A stretch of DNA of 64,000 nt from CAWCQC01 sp963819905 (GTDB lineage: Bacteria > Actinomycetota > Thermoleophilia > Gaiellales > Gaiellaceae), in the NCBI GenBank assembly GCA_963819905.1, contig CAWFXP010000011.1, positions 1 through 64,000 on the forward strand, written 5' to 3'. The notes below the pieces were generated by a model. It ran no database searches, was not told the DNA's origin, and saw only the letters and a program-made list of their open reading frames with translations. A program made the position numbers and the translations under genes. Shown here piece after piece: positions 17,748 to 27,069 of the stretch (position 1 is its first letter; every line of letters begins with the position of its first letter).

Positions 17748-18934
17748 ACGACAAGGACCTCCGCCGTCTTCTGCTCGCGCAGCCGGTTCCCGGCGAGCAC
17801 CTCGCCGAGGAGCGCACCTGGGCTGCCGTGCAAGCGTCGTTCGTCGAGCGAGAGCCGGTTCCTCGGGAACGAAAGGTTCGCTGGAAGCTGCTACTCGCAG
17901 CTGCGCTTCTTCTCGCAGCGGTCGCGGTCGGCGTCAGCCCGGTCGGGTCGGAGATCGGTGGCTGGATTCGGGACACCGTCGGTCGTGAGCGCGTCGTGGG
18001 AGTCACGCCGGCGAGGCCCGAGCTCGCCTCTCTCCCCGGCGCAGGACGGCTGCTGGTCGCCGCGCCCACGGGGGTCTGGGTCGTCGGCCGGGACGGCTCG
18101 CGGCGTCGCCTGGGGGACTACGACGGTGGCACCTGGTCGCCGAACGGGCTGTTCGTCGCCGTCTGGAAGGGCCGTCAGCTGGCCGCGCTCGATCCCACGC
18201 GGACCGACGCCGTCCACTGGGCGCTCAGCCGGCGGCCGATCGCCGACGCGCGCTGGGCGCCGAGCGGCTTCCGCGTTGCGTACCGGAGCGGCCGCGCGCT
18301 GCGCGTCGTCGCCGGGAACGGGGTGGACGATCGAGCGATCGCAGCTCGCGTTGCCCCGGTCGCGCCCGCCTGGAGACCGGGTGCGGAACACGTGCTCGCC
18401 TACGCGGCGGTGAACGGCCGCGTCGTCGTGGTCGAGACGGACACGCGCGACCGCCTCTGGCGAACGCCTCCGCTTGCCGAGCCGGTCGCGCTCGCGTGGA
18501 CGGATGCCGGGGAGCTCGCGGTGCTGGCCCGCACGGAGCTTCGCGTGTTCGACGGCGAGGGAGCCCCGCTCCGGCGGCTACACCTGGGCGCCGGGGCCGC
18601 CGGTGACGGTCTCGCCGCGCGGCCGGGCCGCGACGAGCTCGCGTTCACCGCCTTCACGGACGCGCGTCGAAACGGCGCCGTCTGGATCTACGACATCCGC
18701 TCTGCCCAGGCGCGACTCGTGTTCTCGGGCGCCGGGCGACTTCGCGATCCGACCTGGTCGCCCGACGGCCGGGTCGTGCTCGTCGGCTGGGCCGCCGCCG
18801 ACCAGTGGCTCTTCGTCCCGGTTCAAGGCGACCGGCGGGTCGTCGCGGTGGGATCGGTCACCCGTGATTTCGATCCGGCCACGGGCGCACGCGCGCCGTT
18901 TCCGCGGATCGAGGGCTGGTGCTGCGCGCCGTAG
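17744..18934 (+). CDS. Membrane-anchored beta-propeller protein, putative regulator of the ECF sigma factor
   Basis: The protein has 396 residues. The first 45 are cytoplasmic and charged (NDKDLRRLLLAQPVPGEHLAEE). A single membrane helix (LLLAAALLLAAVAVGV) covers about residues 49-64. The outer part is a TolB/WD40-like propeller with repeated blades such as GGTWSPNGLFVAVW, ADARWAPSGFRVAYR and DPTWSPDGRVVLVGW. No zinc-binding HxxxCxxC anti-sigma motif is visible. A role as anti-sigma or sensor is inferred from translational coupling and topology only. Confidence 0.75.
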   Translation: MNDKDLRRLLLAQPVPGEHLAEERTWAAVQASFVEREPVPRERKVRWKLLLAAALLLAAVAVGVSPVGSEIGGWIRDTVGRERVVGVTPARPELASLPGAGRLLVAAPTGVWVVGRDGSRRRLGDYDGGTWSPNGLFVAVWKGRQLAALDPTRTDAVHWALSRRPIADARWAPSGFRVAYRSGRALRVVAGNGVDDRAIAARVAPVAPAWRPGAEHVLAYAAVNGRVVVVETDTRDRLWRTPPLAEPVALAWTDAGELAVLARTELRVFDGEGAPLRRLHLGAGAAGDGLAARPGRDELAFTAFTDARRNGAVWIYDIRSAQARLVFSGAGRLRDPTWSPDGRVVLVGWAAADQWLFVPVQGDRRVVAVGSVTRDFDPATGARAPFPRIEGWCCAP

Positions 18935-19061
18935 TTCCGCGAGCGCGACGTAGGGGCCAATCTGCGAAGCCTTCGAGTCAATCGATCCCCAGCCCGAAGG
19001 GATCGACGGCGGCCGATTCCGCCCGAATGCGCCCCCGGACGTCTCCTTCCGCACCGATCCG

Positions 19062-19131
19062 TGACGAAACGTGCCGAGGGTGGCACAAGCTCGTCACAAT
19101 TCTGCGTCACGATCGGCTGGGGTCTGACCCC
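19062..19131 (+). promoter_or_regulatory. Two hairpins upstream of the metallopeptidase gene
   Basis: TGACGA and TCGTCA (19062-19067, 19091-19096) enclose an inner stem GTGCC/GGCAC. A second perfect palindrome GGGGTCTGACCCC (19119-19131) ends four bases before ATG 19136. They could be a terminator of the sigma operon, a leader RNA or an operator. Neither is followed by a T run. Confidence 0.45.
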
Positions 19132-19135
19132 TCCG

Positions 19136-19993
19136 ATGGCTGATCCGGATGAAGGCGATTCCCGCCGCACGGAGCGTCGGCGGAGTCCGCTTCGGCTACC
19201 TTCCGAGGCAGAGATGGAGTCGCATCGCAGGTTGGGGATGGCTCTCGTCGCCGCCCTGCTCCTGGTCGGAGGCCTCGTCGCCGCGATCGCGAGCCAGGAG
19301 GCGCCGGCTGCTCGCCCGCAGCCCGGCCTCGAGCCGCCGACGGGGACGCTCCCCGACGCCCCGCCGAAGGAGGCCGAGGCTCCCACGCCGGTTCCCGAGG
19401 AGCCCGCAGTCGCCGAGCCGATCGAGTGGCGCGCGTCGCGTGCGCTCGGTGCTCCCTGGGCCGGCCGGCTCGTTCGCGGCGTGCAGCTTCCGGCGGAAGG
19501 CGAGCACTTCTTCACCTGGGATCCGGTGCGCGACCGGTCGCCCAACCGCCCCCGGCGGCGATGGGCCACCGACCGGCTGCTGCGAACGGTGCTGCGTGTG
19601 CTCGACGAGTACGCGGCGGCTCACCCGAACGCTCCACGGGTCGGGATCGGCGACCTCAGCCGACCGGGCGGCGGAGACTTCGGCCCTCGCTACGGCGGGC
19701 TGGGCCACACGTCGCACGAGAACGGGCTCGACGTCGACGTCTACTACCCGCGCAAGGACGGCCGGGAGCGCGAGCCGCTCGCTCCCCGCCACGTCGATCG
19801 GGCGCTGGCGCAGGCCCTGGTCGACCTGTTCGTGGAAGCAGGCGCCAAGTACGTTTTCGTCGGCTTCCGCACCGGCCTCACGGGCCCGCCGGACGTCGTG
19901 CAGGCGATTCCCCACCACGAGAATCACCTCCACGTTCGGATCTTCCGCGCGCACGCACCGCGCGAGCGCTCCGGCGCGCCACGGGGGGAGTGA
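19136..19993 (+). CDS. Membrane-anchored LAS-type metallopeptidase, penicillin-insensitive murein endopeptidase-like
   Basis: The protein has 285 residues. After a charged N-terminus a single helix (MALVAALLLVGGLVAAIA) covers about residues 35-52, followed by a Pro/Glu-rich linker. The catalytic domain has GHTSHENGLDVDVYYPR and HHENHLHVRIF, the HxxGxxxD and HxH zinc ligands of the LAS (M15/M74) fold, so cleavage of peptidoglycan cross-bridges is likely. ATG 19136 was chosen because the reading upstream runs through hairpins and shows no similarity. Confidence 0.82.
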   Translation: MADPDEGDSRRTERRRSPLRLPSEAEMESHRRLGMALVAALLLVGGLVAAIASQEAPAARPQPGLEPPTGTLPDAPPKEAEAPTPVPEEPAVAEPIEWRASRALGAPWAGRLVRGVQLPAEGEHFFTWDPVRDRSPNRPRRRWATDRLLRTVLRVLDEYAAAHPNAPRVGIGDLSRPGGGDFGPRYGGLGHTSHENGLDVDVYYPRKDGREREPLAPRHVDRALAQALVDLFVEAGAKYVFVGFRTGLTGPPDVVQAIPHHENHLHVRIFRAHAPRERSGAPRGE

Positions 19994-20007
19994 AGCCGGG
20001 TACCGGC

Positions 20008-20835
20008 TCAGTCCTGCTGCTCGAAAGGGTGTCGCTCGAGAAACGCGCTGAGCGCCGCGGCGAGGTCGTGGGGGTTCTGGAACTGGAGGAAGTGCGTCGC
20101 GTGCGGGAGCAGGAACCCTTCGGCGTGGGGAAGCCACTCGAGCAGCAGGCGATACGTCTCTGCGAAGCGCGGATGGAGTGCCACGCTCTCCTCGCCGAGG
20201 ACGACGAGGGACGGTTGAGCGATCCTGCGGGCTCGAGCCTCGTCGAACTGCCACTCGACGAACCCGGAGAACTCGCTCTCGAAGGCCGTCGCCGCATCGG
20301 CGACAGCCTGGTCGAAGGCCTCGGGCGCCACGCGATCGAGCTGGGTGCGATAGGAAGGCCAGCGCAGCTGCAGGAACTCGTCGACGGCTACCCGGGCGCC
20401 GACCGCGCGAAAGCGCTCACAGCTCTGCAGCAACGCCTCGCGATAGAGAGGCGCGCTCTCGCCGACGGTCAACGCCGCCTCCAGCAGGGTGAGCGTGTGG
20501 ACGACCTCGGGCGCGTCCAGAGCCAGCTGCAGGGCGACGCTGGCGCCGTACGAGTGGCCTACTACGTGCGCGTGTCGCAGACCCAAGAACGAGATGAGCG
20601 CCCGGCAGTCGCGCGCGCCGTCCGCGAGGCATACCGGCTCAGCGGCGGGCGTGCTGCCGCCGTAACCGCGGCGGTGGTAGCTGATCAGCCGGAACCGCTC
20701 GGCGAGCGCCGGTTCCGAGAGCAGCGGCCGGAACGCGTCCGCGATGAAGGCTCCATGGATGAAGACGACAGGCTCACCCGTGCCGGAGTCCTCGTACTCC
20801 AACGCGACGCCGTCGATGAGGTCGGTGCGGCCCAT
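20008..20835 (-). CDS. Alpha/beta-fold hydrolase
   Basis: The protein has 275 residues. The oxyanion segment VVFIHGAFIADAFRP, the nucleophile elbow VVGHSYGASVALQLAL and the C-terminal catalytic His in PHATHFLQFQNP are the marks of the family. The acid is probably in the LVVLGEESVALHP region. No substrate can be assigned. ATG 20835 is taken because the longer reading frame runs into the tRNA-derived repeat at 20849-20871, so this gene sits immediately outside the left boundary of the island. Confidence 0.82.
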   Translation of the reverse strand: MGRTDLIDGVALEYEDSGTGEPVVFIHGAFIADAFRPLLSEPALAERFRLISYHRRGYGGSTPAAEPVCLADGARDCRALISFLGLRHAHVVGHSYGASVALQLALDAPEVVHTLTLLEAALTVGESAPLYREALLQSCERFRAVGARVAVDEFLQLRWPSYRTQLDRVAPEAFDQAVADAATAFESEFSGFVEWQFDEARARRIAQPSLVVLGEESVALHPRFAETYRLLLEWLPHAEGFLLPHATHFLQFQNPHDLAAALSAFLERHPFEQQD

Positions 20836-20848
20836 GAGACGGAGGGGA

Positions 20849-20871
20849 GAGGCGCATACGGGATTCGAACC
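20849..20871. repeat. Left attachment-site core, copy of the tRNA-Glu 3' end
   Basis: These 23 bases are identical to 35315-35337, the T-arm and acceptor 3' half of the intact tRNA-Glu gene, in the same orientation. Beyond them the match to tRNA stops (TGCCTGCAAATT instead of the T stem). This is the usual footprint of integration into a tRNA 3' end. Confidence 0.8.
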
Positions 20872-20899
20872 TGCCTGCAAATTAGCATGTTTAGTGCCC

Positions 20900-20923
20900 G
20901 GTGGTAGCACCGGTGGTAGCACC
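20900..20923. repeat. Tandem GGTGGTAGCACC pair, left end
   Basis: Two adjacent copies of the 12-mer GGTGGTAGCACC, itself partly palindromic, lie 28 bases inside the left core repeat. An identical pair in the same orientation lies at 35191-35214 inside the right end. They may be arm-type recombinase binding sites. Confidence 0.7.
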
Positions 20924-20954
20924 ATTCGAGCGCGGACGGGCAGGTTTCTCGGTC

Positions 20955-21087
20955 TCAGAGAAGGCTCGGGTAGTTGAGCTCGGCCTCGTCGGCGACGACG
21001 TGGGTGTACGTCCTGGCGGTCGTTATGAGGTCGTCATGGTCGACAAGCTCGCCGATCCGGCCCAGGGCATCCCGGCCAGGTCCCACG
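20955..21087 (-). pseudogene. C-terminal remnant of a tyrosine recombinase (integrase)
   Basis: The minus strand reads WDLAGMPWA in one frame and RIGELVDHDDLITTARTYTH, then VVADEAELNYPSLL and stop, in the next. This is the end of a phage-type integrase with the conserved His (VDHDD) and the catalytic Tyr in RTYTHVV. One base is missing at the junction, and the upstream catalytic R-H-R part is absent, since the expected HDLRH segment is not found. It lies beside the left attachment core, where an integrase gene is expected. Confidence 0.75.
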
Positions 21088-21328
21088 CGCGGAAGGGGCC
21101 CCTGCTTGATCCCGAGCTCCGGGGGAGGCCTCTCCAGGAGCAACCACAACCATCAGCCGCCCTCGCGCGCGAGGGCGAATACGGCCGGAGCGGAGGTCGG
21201 TGGCCGCGAGGCGCCAGCCGACCTGTGATGGAACAGCGCACAGGAACCTGACCCGCTGCGCAGACCGACGAGCGTTGTCGTGCACCGGGAGACCGATCCC
21301 TAACCGTAGCCGTCTCTACACTCGGAAC

Positions 21329-24300
21329 GTGGAGACCGTCGACGAGGTCAGGCAATCCGAGCTCCTTCAGCCATACGTCCCGCGCTTGGTGATCGATTGG
21401 CTCCTCGATGACCCTGACCGGCGCTGGCGGGCGGTCGACGGGACCCTTACCTTCGTCGACATCTCGGGGTTCACCCAGCTGACGGAGCGCCTTGCCGGTA
21501 AGGGCAAGGTCGGAGCCGAGGAGCTCACCGACACGCTTGACGTCTGTTTCACCGAGCTTCTGTCGGCGGCGTACGAGTACGGCGCCGAGCTCGTCAAATG
21601 GGGCGGCGACGCTGTGCTGCTGCTCTTCGAAGGCGACGAGCACGCGCCGAGGGCGGCGCGGGCGGCAGCGGGAATGCAGCGGAGGATGCGTGCGATCGGC
21701 AAGCTACGGACTTCAGCAGGCCTGGTCAGGCTCCGCATGTCGATCGGGCTTCACTCCGGGCGCTTCCACTTCTTCCTCGTCGGAAATCGCCACCGCGAGC
21801 TCGTGCTGGCAGGCCCGGATGCCACGGAGACCGTCGCGATGGAGGGGATTGCGCAGGCCGGTGAAGTCGTCGTGAGCAGGTCGACAGCGGCCCTGCTCGC
21901 AGCCGACACCATTGGGACGGCCAGGAACGCAGGGTTTCTTCTGGCCGGGGAGCCGGTCACTGCGAGTCGAGGGTCGCCGCCGGTTCCCGAGGTGCTGAAG
22001 CTCGATCTGGCGCTCTGCCTCCCGGAGGGAGTTCGCGAGCACCTCCTCGCGGGCGGCGGCGACCCTGAGCACCGTCCGATCGCGACGGCGTTCGTCGAGT
22101 TCCAGGGCGCCGACGCGCTCCTCGAGCGCAGAGGGCCCGACGCGCTCGCCGGCGCGATCGAGCAGCTCGTGCTCACCGTTCAGGAGGCCGCTCACCGGCA
22201 CCAGGTCGTCTATTCCGAGACCGATATCGCGGCTGACGGGGGCAAGATCCTACTGATCGCCGGAGCCCCCCGGAGCCTGGGGAACGACGAGGAGCGGATG
22301 CTGCGGACGGCGCGCTTCGTAATCGAGCAGGAGCTCGAGCTCCCGATCCGGATCGGCGTCAACTCCGGGCGCGTCTTCTCGGGGGACTCCGGGCCGCCGT
22401 TCCGCAGGACGTACTCGTCGCGGGGAGATGCACTCAACACCGCTGCGCGGATCATGGGCAAGGCGGAGGCGGGCCAGCTGCTCGCGACAGAGGCCGTGCT
22501 CGCCCGCTCGCGGACACAGTTTCTGACGACACCGGTAGGGCCGTTCGTGCTCAAGGGCAAGGCCAACCCGGTGCCCGCATTCGACGTGGGGGCACCCATA
22601 GGGCGAACGGTGAGCGGCAGCGCCACACGTCTGGTCGGGCGCGAGAAGGAGATGACCGCGCTTCTCGAGGCGATCGGGTTCGCGCGAACCGGCCGGGGCC
22701 GGGTCGTCGAGCTGATCGGCGAGCCGGGAATTGGGAAGTCGCGACTCATCGAGGAGCTCTGCTCGCAGGCCACGGACGTCGTCGTCTTCACGGCTGCTTG
22801 CGAGCAGTACGAGTCGTCTACCCCCTACTACCCGTTCCGCCGTGCGATGCGGGCCGTCGTCGGAGCGCGCGGCGAGGAGTCTTCTGCGAGAGTCGCGCAG
22901 CGCCTCCGTCGGCGCACAGCACGGCTCGCCCCCGGGCTCTCGCCGTGGCTCCCGCTCGTCGGCCCCCTCTTCGACGTCGAGCTGCCCGAGACGGTGGAGG
23001 TGGCGAACCTCGAGCCTCGCTTCCGGCGACAACGCCTCGAGGAGGTCGCGACCGAGCTGCTCGCCAGCCTGTTTCCGGCCCCGGCGCTTCTCGTGTTCGA
23101 GGACGTCCACTGGATGGACGAAGCCTCGGCCGATCTCCTCGCGTATATCGCGCGGAACATCGAACAGCACCCCTGGCTGCTGCTCGCGACGCGAAGGGAC
23201 GTCGACACCGGGTTTGTGGCGCCGGCGCTCGACACGACTTCGTCTCTTCGGCCGCAGCCTCTCGGCGACAGAGACGCTCAGGCGCTGATCGAGTCGGGCA
23301 CCGATGATGCGCCGCTGCCCCCACACGTGATGCAAGCCCTCGCCCACCGGGCGGGCGGCAATCCGCTATTTCTCGCAGAACTCGCCGGATCGGCACGCGC
23401 GCTCGGCGTCGACGCGCTCCCGGACTCGATCGAGGCCCTCCTTGCAGCTCAGATCGATCGTCTGGCGCCGCGAGACCGCACCGTGCTTCGCTGTGCGTCG
23501 GTGCTCGGCGCGACGTTCGAGCCGGACCTCCTCCGAGCGTCGCTGGGCGACAGTCCGTACCCGCTCGACGAACGTGTCTGGGAGCGACTCGGCGATTTCA
23601 TCTCGCTCGATCACTCGGGCGTCGTCCACTTCCGCCATGCGCTCGTTCGTGATGCTGCCTACGAAGGTCTTCCGTACCGTCGGAGGATCGAGCTCCACGA
23701 TCGGATCGGCGAGACGATCGAGCGTCGCTCGGGGTCGAGTCCCGACGAGCACGCGGAGGTCCTCTCCCTCCATTTCCTCCATGCGCAGCACTTCGACAAG
23801 GCCTGGCGGTATGCCCGGGCAGCCGGCGATCACGCGCGCTCCGTGTACGCGAACGTCGACGCGGCGCGCTTGTTCGAACGCGCGCTCGAGGCAGCGCGGA
23901 GGCTCAAGGACGTCGATCCGCATGAGCTAGCTGACGTCTGGGAAGCTCTCGGGGACGCACGCGATCGAGCCGGGCTCCACGGCGAAGGAGGGGCCGCGTA
24001 CCGCTCGGCGAGGCGGTTGCGCGCAGACGATCCGATCGCTGACGCGTCCCTCCGTCTCAAGCAGGCGTGGATGCAGGATCGACTGGGCAACTACCCGCAG
24101 ACGCTGCGCTGGATCCGGCGCGGGATGACCGCCCTCGACGGCGTCGCAGGCCGTGCGGCGGCTGCGAAGCGGGCCGAGCTCGAGGTCTTCTACGGCGCCG
24201 TGCGGCAGAGCCAGGGCCGCTCCGCCGAGGCGATCAAGTGGTGCACGCGCGCCGTCGAAGAGGCGAAGCGGGCCAGGGAGAAGCGCGTGATCGCCTACGC

Positions 24301-25162
24301 GTTCTCGATTCTCGACTGGGCGTATATTGCGGCCGGCAGGCCGGAGGAGGCGACGCGGTCGCCTCGGGCATTGGCTCTGTACGAGGAGATCGGCGACCTC
24401 GACGGCCAGGCGCTCGTTCTCAACAACCTCGGTGCGTCAGCCTACTTCGAGGGGCGGTGGGACGACGCGCTCGACCTCTACCGGCGCGGCCTGGCGGCTC
24501 GCAAGCGTTTGGGCGACGTCGCGAATGCGGCAGACATCACGTTCAACATCGGTGAGATCCTCGTCGACCGCGGTGATTTTGCCGAGGCAGAGGAGCAGAT
24601 CCGTGAGGCCCTTCGCGTCTGGCGAGCGGCGGAGTCGCCCTTCGGGGTCGCCGTCGCGACTCGCATGCTCGGCCGTGCAGCCTCTCGGTCGGGTCGGTTC
24701 GACGAGGGCATCGAGCTCCTGCGCACGGCGCGAGAGCAGTTCCGCAAGCTGGGCGCGACCGCCGAGGTGGTCGAGACCGACGCCCGCATCGCGGGCGCCC
24801 TCGTGCGCCACGGCCTCTCCGAAGACGGACTTCGGCTGGCAACCGATGCCCTGAGGGCCGCGGCCGGCCCTACGGTCCCGCTGGCCGAACGTATCCGCGG
24901 CTACGCGCTCATCCAGCTCAGCGACGCAGAGGGCTCGCGGGCGGCCCTCGAGCGAAGTCTCGCCGCTGCCCGAGCGCAGGGCGCCGGCTACGAGGAGGCT
25001 TGCACTCTGGATGCGCTCGCCCGAGTCTGCGATCTCACCGGAGATGGTGACGGACGATCGTTCGTTGCGAAGCGCGACGAGATCGTCGCGCGCCTCGGGA
25101 TCCACGTCCTCCCTCAGTTTCCGCTGTCGACCGCGCCTCTCCCGGTCACTAGCGCTTCGTGA
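21329..25162 (+). CDS. Twin-cyclase-domain, ATPase and TPR signalling protein (soluble adenylyl cyclase-like layout)
   Basis: The protein has 1277 residues. Domain 1 is a class III cyclase with both metal aspartates (FVDISGFT, Asp44; VKWGGD, Asp94) and Lys90, but without the catalytic Asn/Arg. Domain 2 has lost the first Asp (FVEFQGAD) but keeps DALNTAARI with Asn370 and Arg374. An ATPase follows, with GEPGIGKS at 464-471 and LLVFEDVHWMD, and then a long TPR region to the C-terminus. Complementary half-sites imply one composite active site, as in mammalian sAC. GTG 21329 has TACACT exactly six bases upstream. Product (cAMP or other) and ligand are unknown. Confidence 0.85.
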   Translation: METVDEVRQSELLQPYVPRLVIDWLLDDPDRRWRAVDGTLTFVDISGFTQLTERLAGKGKVGAEELTDTLDVCFTELLSAAYEYGAELVKWGGDAVLLLFEGDEHAPRAARAAAGMQRRMRAIGKLRTSAGLVRLRMSIGLHSGRFHFFLVGNRHRELVLAGPDATETVAMEGIAQAGEVVVSRSTAALLAADTIGTARNAGFLLAGEPVTASRGSPPVPEVLKLDLALCLPEGVREHLLAGGGDPEHRPIATAFVEFQGADALLERRGPDALAGAIEQLVLTVQEAAHRHQVVYSETDIAADGGKILLIAGAPRSLGNDEERMLRTARFVIEQELELPIRIGVNSGRVFSGDSGPPFRRTYSSRGDALNTAARIMGKAEAGQLLATEAVLARSRTQFLTTPVGPFVLKGKANPVPAFDVGAPIGRTVSGSATRLVGREKEMTALLEAIGFARTGRGRVVELIGEPGIGKSRLIEELCSQATDVVVFTAACEQYESSTPYYPFRRAMRAVVGARGEESSARVAQRLRRRTARLAPGLSPWLPLVGPLFDVELPETVEVANLEPRFRRQRLEEVATELLASLFPAPALLVFEDVHWMDEASADLLAYIARNIEQHPWLLLATRRDVDTGFVAPALDTTSSLRPQPLGDRDAQALIESGTDDAPLPPHVMQALAHRAGGNPLFLAELAGSARALGVDALPDSIEALLAAQIDRLAPRDRTVLRCASVLGATFEPDLLRASLGDSPYPLDERVWERLGDFISLDHSGVVHFRHALVRDAAYEGLPYRRRIELHDRIGETIERRSGSSPDEHAEVLSLHFLHAQHFDKAWRYARAAGDHARSVYANVDAARLFERALEAARRLKDVDPHELADVWEALGDARDRAGLHGEGGAAYRSARRLRADDPIADASLRLKQAWMQDRLGNYPQTLRWIRRGMTALDGVAGRAAAAKRAELEVFYGAVRQSQGRSAEAIKWCTRAVEEAKRAREKRVIAYAFSILDWAYIAAGRPEEATRSPRALALYEEIGDLDGQALVLNNLGASAYFEGRWDDALDLYRRGLAARKRLGDVANAADITFNIGEILVDRGDFAEAEEQIREALRVWRAAESPFGVAVATRMLGRAASRSGRFDEGIELLRTAREQFRKLGATAEVVETDARIAGALVRHGLSEDGLRLATDALRAAAGPTVPLAERIRGYALIQLSDAEGSRAALERSLAAARAQGAGYEEACTLDALARVCDLTGDGDGRSFVAKRDEIVARLGIHVLPQFPLSTAPLPVTSAS

Positions 25163-27053
25163 ATATCGGATCGTCGGTGATGAGGAACCTGACCCGGAGG
25201 TCACCCGCGTTGTCACGCCGCCGATCGTCGATGCACGGGAACGGCTGCGCCGTCCCGGCGGAGTCTTTGCAGGCCGGGACCGGCTCGATGACCAGGCCGG
25301 CCAGCTTCTCGACGCAGAAGACGAAGTTCGTCACTCCCGTTCCAGGAGTGATCGACTTGTCGTACTCGACCTTGACCTGCACCGGGTTGTTGTTCCCGTG
25401 GCCGTTTGGCGGGTTGACGACGACCGACTGGCCGGAACCGTTGGGGCACGCGCCCGCAAAGTCGATCAGCGAGATCGTGAGCGTTCCCGGATTACCGCCC
25501 GCGGGCGCGAAGACCTCCGCGTTCGTCGGCGTCTGCGGGTTCGTATCGCTCCCGGTGGATCCGACGCAGGGCTCATTTGGATGATTCGTACAGCCGACCA
25601 CGACGGTGACGATGTCGAACGGCTCGCTGGTCGTCGTGATCGAGCCGACCGACGCCACGAGCGTGTAATCGATCCCCGTCTTGTCGATCGAGAGATCGGC
25701 GAACGTGGCAGCTCCACCTACGGTGCTCCGTGTCTTCGTTCCCGACAGGGTGCCGGCGCTCGGGTTCGAGCCGATCGCCATCGTCACAGTAGCGCCTGCC
25801 GGATTCCCGTAGACGTCGGTGGCCAAGACGGTGATCGGAGGCGCGATAGCCGTCCCGGACGTCGTGTCGGTGGGCTGCTGTCCGACGGCGAGATCCGCGA
25901 CCTCGCCGCCGACGACGTCAAACTGGTTGCTCATACCGGTCGCCGTACCGTCGGCGGCGCCCAGGGTGCGCGCCGTCTCGGCCCTGAAGGCCGTGACGTT
26001 GGCGGTTCCGACTCCGGACGCGAACGACAGCGTCCCGTAGATCGGGGAGCACGGCGACGAGGCGCCCGAGCCGCACCCCTTGGTCGATGCCGTGAGGGTG
26101 CCCGAAAGCGTTGCCACGCCTGCGTAGTTCGTCTTGACGTTTAGCCACGCGTCGCGTGCAGTGACGCTCACAGCGAACGGGGTCCCTGCGGTCTGTAAAG
26201 CGCCGACTGCGCCGAACGCGAACGACGAGAGCGCTCCCGGGAGCACGGTGAACGAATTGCTCGAGGCCGACACGGCGCCATCAGCCACCGTCAATGTCTG
26301 GTTCGTGCCCGCCAGGAAGGCCGTGACGGACGCCGTTGCGACGCCGCCCGAGAACGTGAGCGCTCCGAAAGACGGGGCCTGACCGTTCGGAGCATTCCCG
26401 AGGCCTCCGAGCACGGCGCCGCCCCCGTAGTTCGTCATCTGGTTCCCGCACGTGTCGTAGGCCGTGGCGGTCACGGAGAACGCAGTGTTGGCCGTCTGCT
26501 GTCCCACGGGCGAGAGGGTGAAGTGATCGAGCGCGCCTGGCTGACCCGGAGTCGTTGGCTGCGACCCGCTGATCGTGAAGTCGTTCCCTGCGCCCTTGAA
26601 GTCGTTCGACTGCTTGGCCGTGACCGTCCACGTCGAGGTCGCGGTCGCGCAGGCCGTCGTCGAGACCGTGAACACGACGACGAGCGACTCGCCGGGGGCC
26701 AGCCGGTTGGCCGAGTTCGGGCCCGCATTCCTAAGAAAGATCGTGCGCCCGTCGCCGGAGAGAGTCGGGCTGCTCCAGACCTTCGCACCGCCCCCGGCCG
26801 TGATCGAGACGAACCCAGTGACGGTGTGCCCGGACGGCACCGTCACGTTTGCCGACCCGAGCGCCTGAGAACTCGACGCCAGGTTCGTGATCATCAGCGT
26901 GAATGTCGACCCGCTCGCGGCGATCGAGGCGGTAAAACGCTTCGATTCCGCTGCAGCGGCCGTGCCGGCTCCGAGACAGACCAGAACGATCGTGACGATC
27001 GTGAGAGCGATTCCGCGTCGGATCGGCAACATGAAAGGCGGCGTTTCTAACAT
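25149..27053 (-). CDS. Large secreted protein with Ig-like (invasin/big-type) repeats
   Basis: The protein has 634 residues, or 627 from the second ATG at 27032. The signal peptide is GIALTIVTIVLVCLGAGTAAAA. Four or more immunoglobulin-like repeats follow, with recurring phrases (GALSSFAFGAVGALQTAGTPF, LTFSGGVATASVTAFLAGTNQTL, ITVLATDVYGNPAGATVTM). A Cys-containing C-terminal domain ends in VRFLITDDPIFTKR. A cell-surface or adhesion role is inferred. The 21-bp tandem repeat at its start supplies two possible ATG codons. It overlaps the cyclase gene by 14 bases, tail to tail. Confidence 0.82.
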   Translation of the reverse strand: MLETPPFMLPIRRGIALTIVTIVLVCLGAGTAAAAESKRFTASIAASGSTFTLMITNLASSSQALGSANVTVPSGHTVTGFVSITAGGGAKVWSSPTLSGDGRTIFLRNAGPNSANRLAPGESLVVVFTVSTTACATATSTWTVTAKQSNDFKGAGNDFTISGSQPTTPGQPGALDHFTLSPVGQQTANTAFSVTATAYDTCGNQMTNYGGGAVLGGLGNAPNGQAPSFGALTFSGGVATASVTAFLAGTNQTLTVADGAVSASSNSFTVLPGALSSFAFGAVGALQTAGTPFAVSVTARDAWLNVKTNYAGVATLSGTLTASTKGCGSGASSPCSPIYGTLSFASGVGTANVTAFRAETARTLGAADGTATGMSNQFDVVGGEVADLAVGQQPTDTTSGTAIAPPITVLATDVYGNPAGATVTMAIGSNPSAGTLSGTKTRSTVGGAATFADLSIDKTGIDYTLVASVGSITTTSEPFDIVTVVVGCTNHPNEPCVGSTGSDTNPQTPTNAEVFAPAGGNPGTLTISLIDFAGACPNGSGQSVVVNPPNGHGNNNPVQVKVEYDKSITPGTGVTNFVFCVEKLAGLVIEPVPACKDSAGTAQPFPCIDDRRRDNAGDLRVRFLITDDPIFTKR

Positions 27054-27069
27054 GAAAGGCGGCGTTTCT
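27028..27069. repeat. Tandem 21-bp duplication over the start of the Ig-like protein gene
   Basis: Two perfect adjacent copies of a 21-bp unit (AACATGAAAGGCGGCG plus TTTCT) carry, on the minus strand, ATG codons at 27053 and 27032. The duplication is in frame and adds seven residues ahead of the signal peptide. Confidence 0.75.
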
